From: Cryptomeria japonica
Taxonomy: Eukaryota; Streptophyta; Pinopsida; Cupressales; Cupressaceae
DNA length: 64,000 nucleotides
Direction: 5' to 3'
Assembly (NCBI RefSeq): GCF_030272615.1
Contig: NC_081414.1
Span: forward strand, 338,378,502-338,442,501
The notes under the pieces were generated by a model. That model was not told the DNA's origin, ran no database searches, and saw nothing but the letters and a program-made list of their open reading frames with translations. Positions 12,955 to 23,279 of this stretch are shown in pieces. Every line of letters begins with the position of its first letter. Position 1 is the first letter of the stretch. A program made the translations under genes and the position numbers.

Positions 12955-14089
12955 TGTTGGCATTTTTGATGTTTATGTTGTGATTGTCATTGATGGACAC
13001 ACACTTGCATTGAGATCCTCTTTATATGTATAAGTTAGAGCACAACTGGTATTTGTTCCAACCGGTATGTTGTATTATAGTCTTTAGGCTATTGATGTCT
13101 TGCAAAATGTGTTTTTTGGTCTGAAGCGGCATGTTGACCCCAAGCGGTTCATGGATCCCAAGCGGTACAAAGGATTAAAGAGGCATAACACATTTTTACC
13201 AGTCTTCATTTTTGTCAAACCGACAACCGGCATTTTGTATGAACCGGTAATACTCTGTGATGAGTTACCAACCAACATTTTGTGATGAGTTACCATCCAC
13301 CGATTGTTTGACAGTGCCGACACATTAACAGTGCTTTTTGTGTTGTGGTACCAAGTATGTCCAGGCTCATTGAATGTAGGAAATTGTAATGTAATCCTAT
13401 TGGACCGACATGAAATTGGATTCCTTTATAAGAACATCATGTCTAGGGTTTTAAGTTGTTGATGAGGTCGCAGCAAAAGTTTATATTGTTGCTAGGGTTT
13501 AAGGTGGTTGAGGAGTTGGAAAGAATATGAATGTGTAGAAGACTAAAGTAATGCAGGAGTGCATTAAGAGTGAGCTATCAAGGATCTAACCGAGTAGTCT
13601 CTACTATTAGATAGATCAAACACTTGTTGATTACTCACATCTTTGACAAGTCTGTAGCCCTTAACTGGGTAGGCCCAAAAGCCTTTTTGTAAATCCTCTA
13701 ACAAGGTGGTTCACATCTGTGGATCTAAAATCCTCTAGCAAGGTAGTCTTTAATCGGACTTATCTCCTAAAAGAGATTGAGATTCCTAACAGGATCTGTT
13801 CTGGTAAAGAACATTGTAAGACCTTAACCGGTTTGGTTCCTATTCAGCAGATAGTGACTTGTGAGTTCCATCTCACTGTGGTTTTTCCCATTTGGGTTTC
13901 CACGTCAAAATCTATTGTGTTATGGTGTTTGTGCTTTTGTGGGTGAATCCATTATTAGCTATTTGGTTTTCATGTTTGTTAACTGGTTTGTCTATTAAAT
14001 TATTTTACCAGTTTACTGTTAGTCTTGCAAAGTGTTTAAGTGCAAAGATTTTTGGCATACTAATTCACCCCCCCTCTTAGTATTCATCA
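12955..14089 (+). repeat. E1 5' LTR
   Basis: Starts TGTTGG and ends CATCA directly before the primer-binding site. Holds a TATA-like box at 13427-13432 and, at about 13877-13908, GGTTTTTCCCATTTGGG followed by TTCCACGT, a stretch also present in the E2 LTRs and typical of plant copia LTRs. Short open frames inside the LTR recur in the 3' LTR and are not genes. Confidence 0.93.
13427..13432 (+). promoter_or_regulatory. Putative LTR TATA box (E1)
   Basis: TATAAG within TTCCTTTATAAGAACATC, kept in the 3' LTR at 19868-19873. About 660 bp of LTR lies downstream, as expected for an R-U5 leader. Confidence 0.5.
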
Positions 14090-14091
14090 AT

Positions 14092-14104
14092 TGGTATTAG
14101 AGCC
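14092..14104 (+). other. E1 primer-binding site (tRNA-Met type)
   Basis: TGGTATTAGAGCC begins two bases after the 5' LTR. It differs by one base from TGGTATCAGAGCC, the sequence complementary to the 3' end of initiator tRNA-Met used by plant copia elements. Confidence 0.85.
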
Positions 14105-14139
14105 TACCTTTCTATAAGTTTAACCACTTGGAAAGAGAT

Positions 14140-15417
14140 ATGGGGGAATACACATTGAGCGAACTTACCCACCAACTCACTCAGTCTGAACAAGCCTATG
14201 ATGATCTTATGGTCAAATACAAGGCATCTCAAGCAAAAAGAAGAGAACATGCAGAAAAGCTGATGGAGCTATCTAAAAATAGTTCTTCTGATGAAGTAGA
14301 CATGGAAGCCCTAATTTCTGAAGTAAATAAGTTCAATGAATCAAACTCCAACCTGAGAAAGGAGTTGGAAGGACTGACTATCCAGATGTGTCAAGAGCTT
14401 GAGAACCGGAGGAAAGCTGAAGATTTGGTGAAAGAAAGAGATCATGAGATCTCCAAGATGAAACAAGAGATGAGTGCCCTAAATGCTCAACTCCATGCAA
14501 GCAAAGTGGAAAAGGAAGACATGCAAGGAGAATTGAACACTACCATCTCTGAGAATGAAAACCTGTTGGAAACAAATGCTGCTATTTCCAAAGAACTCTC
14601 TGAGTCAAAGGAAATACTTGCTAAGTTCAACAAGAGTACTGTCAAGCTAGAGAAAAAGCTTGAATCTGCCAAACCAGTCAAGAATACCAATGGACTTGGT
14701 TATTCCGGTCATGAGGAAGGTGAGACCTCTGGTACAAATACTAGAACATCAAATAAAAAACTAGCATCAAAGGATAAAAGTATGCAAAAGTTTAAACCTG
14801 TTTGCTTTAATTGTCTTAAAGAAGGACATATTGCAAATGTCTGTAGGAGTAAGGCTTACAACAATTTTCCTTATTTCCTAAATGATAAGCCTAGATCCTA
14901 TAGATTTGATGGTAACTGTTATGCATGCAACAAGTATGGGAATGGAGCATCTGAATGCAGGTCTGTTATGAATAACACTGGAAGATATCCTCAGAGGACC
15001 CAAGGAGTTGGTCCTAAACCTTTTGTGAACCGAAATCACAACCGGTTTAATGCCTTCAATCATCAGCCAAGAAGCAATGGTTATCAAACGGTAATCGGAT
15101 GGAGAGCAAATTGTATGATCTGTCATGGTCATGGTCACACTGCTGCAACATGCAGAAGGAAGAATGGAAACATGAACAATGGACCTTGGAAAGCACCTGG
15201 ATTGGTCTGCTATCACTGCAACAAACCGGGTCACATTGCCAGATTCTGTAGATCAAGAAAGAACATATCTAATGATATACCAATCACTCCGGAAGGAAAC
15301 ATTGATGTTGACACTGTTCAAGCGGAAATGAACAAAATCTGGAAGGAGAAACCAGCAGTGTTACAAGAGGAACCGGTTTTTGCACCTAGTGTGGAAATCA
15401 CAGAACCAACAAACTAA
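14140..15417 (+). CDS. E1 gag-like nucleocapsid protein with four zinc knuckles
   Basis: Open reading frame of 425 codons, chosen from the ATG reading MGEYTLSELTHQL; the frame also extends a few codons upstream without an ATG. Residues ~1-190 are charged and coiled-coil-like. Four CCHC knuckles follow: about residue 222 (CFNCLKEGHIANVC), 260 (CYACNKYGNGASEC, the His replaced by Asn), 325 (CMICHGHGHTAATC) and 357 (CYHCNKPGHIARFC). This would be the RNA-binding particle protein. The frame ends in TAA followed by a G-rich tract, with no protease or pol behind it. It is the only long open frame of E1 without stops. The homologous N- and C-parts occur in E2 at 49179-49698 and 36311-37006. The usual capsid core domain of copia gag is not obvious, so the N-terminal part may have another role. 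Confidence 0.85.
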   Translation: MGEYTLSELTHQLTQSEQAYDDLMVKYKASQAKRREHAEKLMELSKNSSSDEVDMEALISEVNKFNESNSNLRKELEGLTIQMCQELENRRKAEDLVKERDHEISKMKQEMSALNAQLHASKVEKEDMQGELNTTISENENLLETNAAISKELSESKEILAKFNKSTVKLEKKLESAKPVKNTNGLGYSGHEEGETSGTNTRTSNKKLASKDKSMQKFKPVCFNCLKEGHIANVCRSKAYNNFPYFLNDKPRSYRFDGNCYACNKYGNGASECRSVMNNTGRYPQRTQGVGPKPFVNRNHNRFNAFNHQPRSNGYQTVIGWRANCMICHGHGHTAATCRRKNGNMNNGPWKAPGLVCYHCNKPGHIARFCRSRKNISNDIPITPEGNIDVDTVQAEMNKIWKEKPAVLQEEPVFAPSVEITEPTN

Positions 15418-15429
15418 GCTTCAAAAAGC

Positions 15430-15440
15430 TTAGGGGGAGC
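15430..15440 (+). other. Polypurine tract directly after E1 gag
   Basis: TTAGGGGGAGC lies about 13 bp after the gag stop. The same tract follows the gag stop in E2 (minus strand, 36291-36300). It matches the PPT-like tracts near the 3' LTR and may mark the join left by loss of pol, or a second plus-strand priming site. Confidence 0.5.
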
Positions 15441-15866
15441 AAACGCTGAAATGTTTCAAACCCCCGGTTTACACCAGTAAAAGACCTTAACCAGTATGTG
15501 ATACCTGTCATTTGGCAGAAGACTGAAAACGGTAAAAAGGCAAATTAGGGTTTACGCCCTAATGGAGGAGCATTAATGATGCTAGGTGAGGAATATGTTT
15601 AAAAGCATTTTTCAAATCATTTCTCACTATCAGTTTTCGAGCAAAGAAAAGTTTTTCAAAGAGCAGAGTGACGAAAAGGTGATTTGAACAGAGATTTTGA
15701 GAAATTGAGAAACCGTGAAGGACATTCAAATTCAAACTGGAAACGGTCAAGTGGAGAACACAAAGTGGTGATTCAACAATCGACAGAGTGTGAAGTGAAA
15801 GAGAATTGGCAAGCCCTAATTTCATGTGTTTCAAAAGGTATTTCTCGAGTTCTTAAGATTTCTATC

Positions 15867-18800
15867 ATGGCTTCCGCATCTCATACCAGTTCTAGTGCAT
15901 CTGTCGAGTCTGCAAGTTTTATTCAATTGAAGTCCAAGTATAATGCCCTATCACAAGTTCCGGCTGGTGTGATAGTAGAAGAGGGAATTTCTGACTACAT
16001 AGATTGCAAGATAGAAGACCTAGGGTCTCTAGCTATCCACACCCAGTTAGGTTTGTTTTGTGGAAAAGATAAGAAGATCAAACCAGAGTTTAATATTTTG
16101 GAGAAGATAAAGCTCCACAATGCTACTTACTTCCTGGAGGATTTCATAGAGGATCATATAAGGATCATTCTGAGCAGAGTCCATGGTGATAAGATGTACC
16201 CTGAGAGAACACATGATATCACGCCGCAGGCAATTCATGCAATCACCGGATTCTACAACACAGGGGAAGTGCCAGCCCTGAGGATGGTAAGCAAAACTGA
16301 AATGTCCAAGCTCACTGGTTCAGTGAGTGACTCACGAGGCATGACAATAAATTCTATCAAGGATGATCTGGTGAAGTATGCATGCATGGTTATTGGATAT
16401 CGGACATTCTCAGCCAGTAGAATTAACTCTGTATCTGCTGCAGCGGTAAATGCCACTTACTGGATGATAAAGGAGGATGCATCATTTGATCTGTGCACTG
16501 GTATGCAGAGACAACTCCTGTTGAATCTAAAGTCGATCAAACAAGATAATGCACTTAGGTTCAAGTTTGGACAACTACTGGTTGGGTTGTTCTTCTATTT
16601 CCAAGGCTACTTTCTAGGAGTAGGAGATGTCTAATGGTCTGGTGACCAACCGGTGACCAAGCAAATCAAGGAAAGCATTGAAGCAATTGGAAATGGCTAC
16701 CCTGATGTTCTGAACAAGTATTTTGATGAGTTCAAAAGGAAAATGAGCCAAAGAGTGAGGATATCAGGTGACATCATCAAGAAATACGAAGATGATATCT
16801 GCTTTACCATCCAAGTAGATAAATGCATAATGGAGGCTGTTGAGCCTAGATAGGAAGAAGTGGAGCCAATGGGCTATGAGGTGATGTACGATATGTTGGA
16901 AGGGTATGCCTCTACCCTTATTGCCTCACCACTTGATCCTAAGGTGAAGAGAACCGACACCTACCTAGAGAGGATAGCACCGGTTGAGGAACCACCAACA
17001 ATGAAAGAAAAAGAACCGTCAGTAAAGAAGGCAAAGGCAGTGCCTGCAGCATCAGTACCGATTACTACTGCAACTCCAAAAGTGACCAAGAGGTCACCAG
17101 CCAAGAAGAAACTGGAAGCAGCACTGAATAAAGTGTTCGAGAGAAAGAGGAAGACAAGGAATACCTCTCCAGACTCAGAAGAAACTGTGTCTAAGGAAAA
17201 AAAACACGTCAAACAAAGAGGAAGACAAAGAATGAACCGACATCTTCTACACCTGTAAATATAGATATCTCTTCCTACAAACCTTTGACACATTGTCAAA
17301 GAACAATAAAGAATATTAGGAGGAAAGTGCTAAATGACTTAATTGAGTGTTTTGACGACTTTAATGATGATGAAAAGGAAGCGGTTGAAAAGGAAATAAT
17401 TCAGTATTTATGTGCTAATGACCGGTTGCCCTCAAAGATTAGGTCTCAGACACTAGATTCTTTATATATGTCATTAGACAATAGATGGCGCATTGCCATA
17501 GAAAAGGAACAGGAAATTAGGGAGAAAGTTTTTGCACAGTACTTTCCCGACCTGTCAAATTCTGAATTGTTTGATGTTATTGACCAAAATAAAGGACTTT
17601 TCTTCACTAGAAGAAGAAGACTCTGGTTGTTAGAAGGTAGAGCTGATGATGTCAAAAAAGACACTCATCTATATATGAGAACCGCTATCCAGACTCACAA
17701 AGCGCATCTAGCCAACCGGCAAGCTGGAAAAGAACCAGTTACATGCAAACCGGATGAAGTATTTGATGATGAAGGAAATCCGGTTGTTGAACCAATCGAC
17801 ACCATTGATGTTGATGCTTTGGACGTTGAGGATGTTACTTAGGAAACACCATCTGAGGCAACAAGACAGAAGCAATAGGCTAAACAGGATGATAAGCAAG
17901 CCGAGGACAGACAAGAAGCGACAAAGGAAGAGGCAGAGTAGAGAAGAAGGTTGAAGAAGAGAAGAAGAAGAAAGATGAAGAAGAGAAAAAGAAGAAGGAT
18001 GAAGAAGAGAAAAAGAAGCAAGAAGATGAAAAGAAAAAGAAGGAAGAAGAAGATAAGGAACAGGAGAAGAAGAAGGAAGCAGAGAAGAAGAAGAAGGAAG
18101 AGGAAGAAAAAGAAGAGGAAAAGAGGAGAGAAGCAGAGACAAGGAAGAAGGAAGAGGAGGATAAGGAAGCAGAGAAGAGGAGAGAAGTGGAGAAGAAGAA
18201 AGTGGAAGAGGACAAGGTAGGAGAAGCGGAAAAGAGCACCCAAATGGAGACTCCGAAGGCAATCGGGAGTTAAGCAAAACTAGTTGATCTCTCTAGTCCT
18301 ATCGATCTCCAGTCTGCAAGTGAAATGGAGCTAATGCAGAGCATCAAGGTAGCTCAAGAGCGCCTTGAAATCATTCGACGAAAGAAGGAGCAGGATGTAA
18401 TTCAAGTGGCTGTGGATACGCTTACCGGTTTGATACCTGGTACAAATCTTCCCAACACTGATTCATCACTAGCTAAACTCAAGCTCCTATGCACAATAGT
18501 GGATGATCAGGTGCAGAGCCTTGAAGAGGCAGTAGAGGCTAATGTCAAGAAGGAGCATCAAAAAGCTCTTAATATAGCTCTGGTGAAGAAGTTGAATGAG
18601 CTTCAGACCGAATTGAAGAAATAACAAAAGGATATAAGGGACACTCTAGATGAGGGGAATCTGCTACTCAGCAAGATCTGCCAACCCCATCTGTTCTATG
18701 ATGATGTGCTAGCTCAAAAGCAAAAAATTGAAACGGACTTGCAGTCCTACTTGAGCACATTCAAGCTGCCTTATGATTCCTTTACAACTTATGGGCAAAC

Positions 18801-19107
18801 CGTTCACCGGTTTCACATCCAGTCAGCAAAAATGGAGCAAGAGATCAGCACTCAGTCTAGAGATTTGCAAGAGCTACAACTGGTTCTACTCCCATGATTG
18901 CAAATTCTTTAGAAGTGCTATCTGAACCTAGATGCCTTAACAATTACACAAGAGATGAGCACAATTGATGCCATGGAAGAATAGGTCTCCCAGATGCAAA
19001 CAGAGAAAGAAGTAGCCACCTCCCTACTTGAGTCCTGGTCTTTTTCGATGAAACAATTCTTGCAGTACTTCAAATCTATTTTTGACAAGTATCATTCCTT
19101 GTCATAA
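15867..19107 (+). pseudogene. E1 second ORF (ORF2), unknown family, ~1080 codons, broken
   Basis: I do not recognise the family. The frame begins at an ATG reading MASASHTSSSASVES. A globular part (about 15867-16850) has YIDCKIEDLGSLAIHTQLG, a Thr/Ala/Lys-rich linker follows, then a second folded-looking stretch (17285-17700; NKGLFFTRRRRLWLLEGRAD), a strongly Lys/Glu-rich run (17941-18240), and a coiled-coil end finishing LLESWSFSMKQFL. In-frame stops are at 16632, 16851, 17840, 17876, 17939, 18271, 18622, 18895, 18910 and 18982. Frame changes lie in an A8 run near 17200-17207 and near 17941. E2 carries a homologue (33933-35845) with the matching LFLTKKRLTRFLIGEAQSV and LLETWHNDLTLL. Its place after gag and before the repeated PPTs is that of the env-like ORF of Sireviruses, but no signal peptide or transmembrane helix is apparent. 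Confidence 0.7.
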
Positions 19108-19171
19108 ACTTTTATTATTTTTAATATTAAATGAAAATAGGGTTGTTCAGCTGTACTTTGTCATTGTTGGC

Positions 19172-19394
19172 AAAGGGGGAGAATAATTCTATTTGGAGAA
19201 GTATCTGGTAATCAAAATTTTGATTATATGCTCTGAATATCTCAATGTTTATGCTCTATATACATTGTATTGTTAAAGGGATAGTGTATATGCTTAGGGG
19301 GAGCAATTTTGCTAATGGCATGATTTTGTTGTAAAACACTTAGATGTAAAATTTTTATTTTCCTAAGTGTTGCCATCAATGCCAAAGGGGGAGA
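19172..19394 (+). other. Multiple polypurine tracts before E1 3' LTR
   Basis: Three G5 tracts: CAAAGGGGGAGAA (from ~19171), CTTAGGGGGAGCAA (from ~19293) and CCAAAGGGGGAGAT (to 19394), the last one base before the 3' LTR. Plus-strand priming normally needs one. A multiplied PPT is a published hallmark of Sireviruses. Confidence 0.7.
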
Positions 19395-19395
19395 T

Positions 19396-20554
19396 TGTTG
19401 GCATTTTTGATGTTTATGTTGTGATTGTCATTGATGGAGACACACCTGCATTGAGATCCTCTTTATATGTATACGTTAGAGCACAACTGATATTTGTTCC
19501 AATCGGTATGTTGTATTATAGTCTTTAGGCTATTGATGTTTTGCAGAATGTGTTTCCCGGTCTGAAGCGGCATGTTGACCCCAAGCGGTTCGTGGATCCC
19601 AAGCAGTACGAAGGATTAAAGTGGCATAACACATTTTTACCAGTCTTCATTTTTGTCAAACCAGCAACCGACATTTTGTATGAACCCGTAATACTCTGTG
19701 ATGAGTTGCCAACCGACATTTTGTGATGAGTTACCATCCACTGATTGTTTGATAGTGCCGACACATTAATGGTGCTTTTTGTGTTGTGGTACCAAGTATG
19801 TCTAGGTTCATTGAACCTATGAAATTGTAATGTAATCCTATTAGACCAACATGAAATCAGATTCCTTTATAAGGACATCATGTCCAAGGTTTTAAGTTGT
19901 TGATGGGGTCACATCAAAAGTTTATATTGTTGCTAGGGTTTAAGGTGGTTGATGAGTTGGAAAGAATATGAATGTGTAGAAGACTGAAGTAATGCAGGAG
20001 TGCATTAAGAATGAGCTATCAAGGATCTAACTGAGCAGTCTCTGCTATTAGATAGATCAAACACTTGTTGCTTACTCACATCTTTGACAAGTCTATAGCC
20101 CTTAACTGGGTAGGCCCAAAAGCCTTTTTGTAAATCCTCTAACAAGGTGGTTCACATCTGTGGATCTAAAATCCTCTAGCAAGGTAGTCTTTAATTGGAC
20201 TTATCTCCTAAAAGAGATTGAGATTCCTAATAGGATCTGTTCTGGTAAAGAACATTGTAAGACCTTAACCGGTCTGACCTTAACGGGTCTAGTTCCTATT
20301 CTGTAGATAGTGACTTGTGAGTTCCATCTCATCGTGGTTTTTCCCGTTTGGGTTTCCACGTCAAAATCTATTGTGTTATGGTGTTTGTGCTTCTGTGGGT
20401 GAATGCATTATTAGCTGTTTGGTTTGCATGTTTGTTAACCGGTTTGTCTGTTAAATTGTTTTACCGGTTTACTGTTAGTCTTGCAAAGTGTTTAAGTGCA
20501 AAGATTTTTGGCATACTAATTCACACCGCCCCCCCCCCTTCTTAGTATTCATCA
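19396..20554 (+). repeat. E1 3' LTR
   Basis: Matches the 5' LTR end to end, including the TATA box at 19868-19873. It has a small extra duplication near 20270-20290 (CTTAACCGGTCTGAC region) and a C-run at about 20528-20538 next to the LTR end. The plus-strand flank ATGTG is followed by LINE sequence. Confidence 0.93.
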
Positions 20555-21185
20555 ATGTGGAAGTAGCTCTTTCCCCTTTTAGCATTCATATCCTTCTAAG
20601 TTTATCAATATTTCTCCCCAACACTTCAACAACTATGATGAACAAGTAGGGTAACAGGGGATCACCCTGGCAAATCCCTTTGCCACTAGAAAAGTATCCT
20701 ATGGTAATCCATTTAGAAGAACAAAAAATTTAGGAGTAGTGACACATTTCTAAATCATATTTAAAAATTTACCCCTTATGCCAAACTTTTTTAGAACCTC
20801 AAAGAGAAGTTCCAAGAGACCATGTCATAGGCTTTAGAATGTCTAATTTGAAGGCCCTAGAGGATTTTTTTCTATTTTGCATTGAGTGGACAAGTTCATG
20901 AGCAACAATAACAACATCTAAAATATGTCTACCTTTGAAAAATCATTTTTAATTAACAGAGATCATCTTATCCAACAATGGTTTTAATCTATTGACAATA
21001 AATTTAGAGAGGATCTTGTACAAAGTATTGCATATGTTGATTGGTTTGAAATCTTTAGTGGAGACAACATTGTCATTCTTAGGAACCAAGAAAATGAAAC
21101 TAGCATTGATTTTCTTAATAATTTTACTTGACCTAAAGAAGTGTTCCACTTCATGGAAGATGTCCTCTCCCACAATTTCCCAGTG
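20555..21185 (-). pseudogene. LINE reverse transcriptase, N-terminal half
   Basis: Resumes the LINE across E1. Reading leftward it shows INASFIFLVPKNDN, DFKPINICNTLYKILSKFI, NRLKPLLDKMIS, and close to the E1 edge GICQGDPLLPYLFIIVVEVL, which matches the RT block GxRQGDPLSPYLF that comes shortly before YADD. The YADD-equivalent block lies on the other side of E1 (12954), so the insertion sits between these motifs. A frameshift near 21180 separates this part from the linker region. Confidence 0.88.
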
Positions 21186-21730
21186 GTCTTGAAAAAAGGT
21201 AGGGGGAAAGCCGTTGGGACATGGGGCTTAAAGGCTCCAGATGAGAACATTGCCTCCTTGACCTCTTGAAAGGTCACCTTCTCGGCCAAATGAGACATGT
21301 ATTCATTAGTAATGACTTCCATGATCACATCAAGTAGGTTGTTAGGGTCTTGGAAGCTGCCTTGCTCATTTGGGTTATTTAGACTTGTGAATTGAATAAA
21401 CATCTCAGCCATCTCCTCCTCATTCTCAATAGATGAGCCATCCTCTTTAATTAACTTTCTTATTATGTTCTTGCTTCTATTTTTCAAGGTTAACTGATGA
21501 AAGAATTTAGTGTTTTGATCCCCCTCAATGAGCCATTGTACTCTTGATTTTTGTTTCCAGAACACCTCCTCTTTCTTACTTAGCTTGACCCATTGATCTC
21601 TTAATTTAGTTTCCTCCCTTGTTTCTTCCTTTGAGAATTTGCTTTCTTCTACCTTATTTTGCAATATCTCAAGGTTTGCCATTATTTCTTTCTTTTGTTT
21701 AAAGATATGCAAAAAGAGTACATGTTGCAT
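21186..21730 (-). pseudogene. LINE ORF2 linker between endonuclease and RT
   Basis: Contains EEVFWKQKSRVQWLIEGDQN, TKFFHQLTLKNRSKNIIRKL and KEDGSSIENEEEMAEMF, the conserved plant-LINE stretch between endonuclease and RT. The frame is open for more than 150 codons before the change near 21180. Confidence 0.85.
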
Positions 21731-22208
21731 CCTTTGACCTTATCTCTAATAAACTTGAGTTTTTGGTCAACTCGGTACATAGGGGTACCACTAATAGGGG
21801 TCTTCTACTAATGTTCAACTAGGGATTTGAAGTTAGAGTGGTGTGACCAAATAATCTCATATCTAAAAGGGTAACATTTTTTCTCCCTAGAGTCTTCCAT
21901 GGACAAAAGAATTGCATTGTGATTAGATCATGCTCTTGGGAAGGAGCATAGAGAGAAGGAATCAAAGTTTTCCCAGTTATTGGACACCAAGACCCTATCT
22001 AATCTAACTTGGATTAGATTCTACCCTTTCTTTCTATTTGACCACGTGAATCTGGAGCCATTGAGGATGATGTCCATCAGACCCGTAGTCGAAATGAAAT
22101 CAATGAAATCAGTTGAATACTCTCGTAGTAGTCATCAAAACCTCCCAATTTCTTTGAGGGATAAAGTGGTGAGTTGAAATCTCTAGCCACCATCCAGAGC
22201 GCATTCCT

Positions 22209-22490
22209 TTAATTTAAAATAAGGTTGGATAGAGAGGACCATAGTGCAACACGTGGGGATCTCGCGTTGGGAGCATAAACATTAATAAGGATCCATTGAA
22301 GTTGAGTTCTTAGGTCCCACAACTTAACTATCAAACAATATTTTGTTGAGTGTATTAGAGTGTCATCAATGAAGGAAGGGTTCCAAAGAGTAGCAATGCC
22401 TCCTGAGGCACCCTCCACATCACTAGCAAGGAAAGTAGCAGAGGTCCAAAAGGAGTTAATAGCCATCTTGAGAACATCAACTAACTTTTA
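22209..22490 (-). pseudogene. LINE AP-endonuclease remnant, 5'-truncated
   Basis: Reads LASDVEGASGGIATLWNPSF and LQWILINVYAPNA, the SGG..LWN and NVYAP blocks of the LINE apurinic endonuclease that nicks target DNA. The first part of the domain (about 60 residues) and any ORF1 are missing; about 95 bp of A/T-rich sequence separates it from element E4 at 22584. No continuation was seen beyond E4 at 31744. Confidence 0.8.
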
Positions 22491-22583
22491 AAGCAATTTT
22501 TTAAATAACAATTCATTGATAATCACTAAAATTCAAATGCTAAATGTATATATAATTTTTCAAAGAATCGTTAGAGATAAAAT

Positions 22584-23259
22584 TGTAGACACATAAAACT
22601 CTTCATTAATTTGTCCTCATTTAATTTCAAATTTCTCCGAACATTAGGCGAGTCCTTATTATTACATTATTATTTCTCCATAATTCATTATGGAGAAATT
22701 TCCATCTTTTATTATATTATTATTAATATCTCATCATTTATCTAATAAATTTATTAAATAAAATATTATTTCATATTCATGTATACACCTTCATACATTC
22801 ACCTTATATACATTTCTCTATTTATTTAATAAAACCCTTTAATATCCCCTCCTACCACTTACCATTTCCCATTTACCACTCATCTTGCATTATCCCATAT
22901 TCATCCCACAACATGAACTAGCCTGGAGAAAATCTATTTAAACAAGCCCCTCTCTCTTATTTGAGCATCTCATCTTTATGCGCCAAACTTATGTCAGTTT
23001 GCATCCTATTATCTTGACATCTTATCCGCTATCTTTGCATTCTCAAATCTCCATTTCCTAATAGCTTTTTGCATAAGTGCTTTTGAGAGCAAATATATTA
23101 AATGTGAAATCTCGAGGAATAAGAGTGCAATGGAGTAGAGTTTGATAACATGCATGTGTGTTTCTAGTTTAGATTTCAATTTGCATGTGTGTGTTTTGCA
23201 GGAAAAACTTCATTGTTGGATGCTGGAAGCTTGTATTCAATCCATTTCCTCCATCTACA
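22584..23259 (+). repeat. E4 5' LTR
   Basis: TGTAGA...TCTACA termini. Near 22672-22699 it has a perfect 12-bp inverted repeat (ATTTCTCCATAA, 4-nt loop) that is lost in the 3' LTR. A TATA-like TATTTAAAC lies near 22937. Confidence 0.9.
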
Positions 23260-23261
23260 TT

Positions 23262-23279
23262 TGGCACGCCCGATGGGAC
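23262..23279 (+). other. E4 candidate primer-binding site
   Basis: TGGCACGCCCGATGGGAC lies two bases after the 5' LTR. The leading TGG fits a tRNA 3' CCA end. I did not assign the tRNA. Confidence 0.65.

Larger units (their letters stand above)
12955..20554 (+). mobile_element. E1: pol-less LTR retrotransposon, Sirevirus/copia-like, inserted in the LINE
   Basis: Two LTRs (12955-14089, 1135 bp; 19396-20554, 1159 bp) both start TGTTGGCATT and end TATTCATCA. Imperfect 5-bp flanks GCGTG (12950-12954) and ATGTG (20555-20559) fit a decayed target duplication, and the LINE RT frame continues on both sides. Inside are a tRNA-Met-type primer site, a gag-like ORF with four zinc knuckles, a second long broken ORF, and three G-rich polypurine tracts before the 3' LTR. 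No protease, integrase or RT was found, so it is non-autonomous. A by-eye alignment of the first ~690 bp of the LTRs shows about 47 differences (~7%), mostly transitions, so the insertion is old. Copia/Sirevirus affinity is inferred from the PBS, the LTR motif GGTTTTTCCCATTTGGG and the repeated PPTs. Confidence 0.9.

Noticed and set aside
13084-13323. Paired frames recurring at 13084-13323 and 19525-19764
   Set aside because: They lie in the two LTRs of E1 and recur because the LTRs are copies; no domain or start signal.
17708-18277. Long Ser/Leu/Phe-rich minus-strand frames
   Set aside because: They are the antisense of the Lys/Glu-rich run of E1 ORF2; low-complexity GA-rich DNA keeps several frames open.
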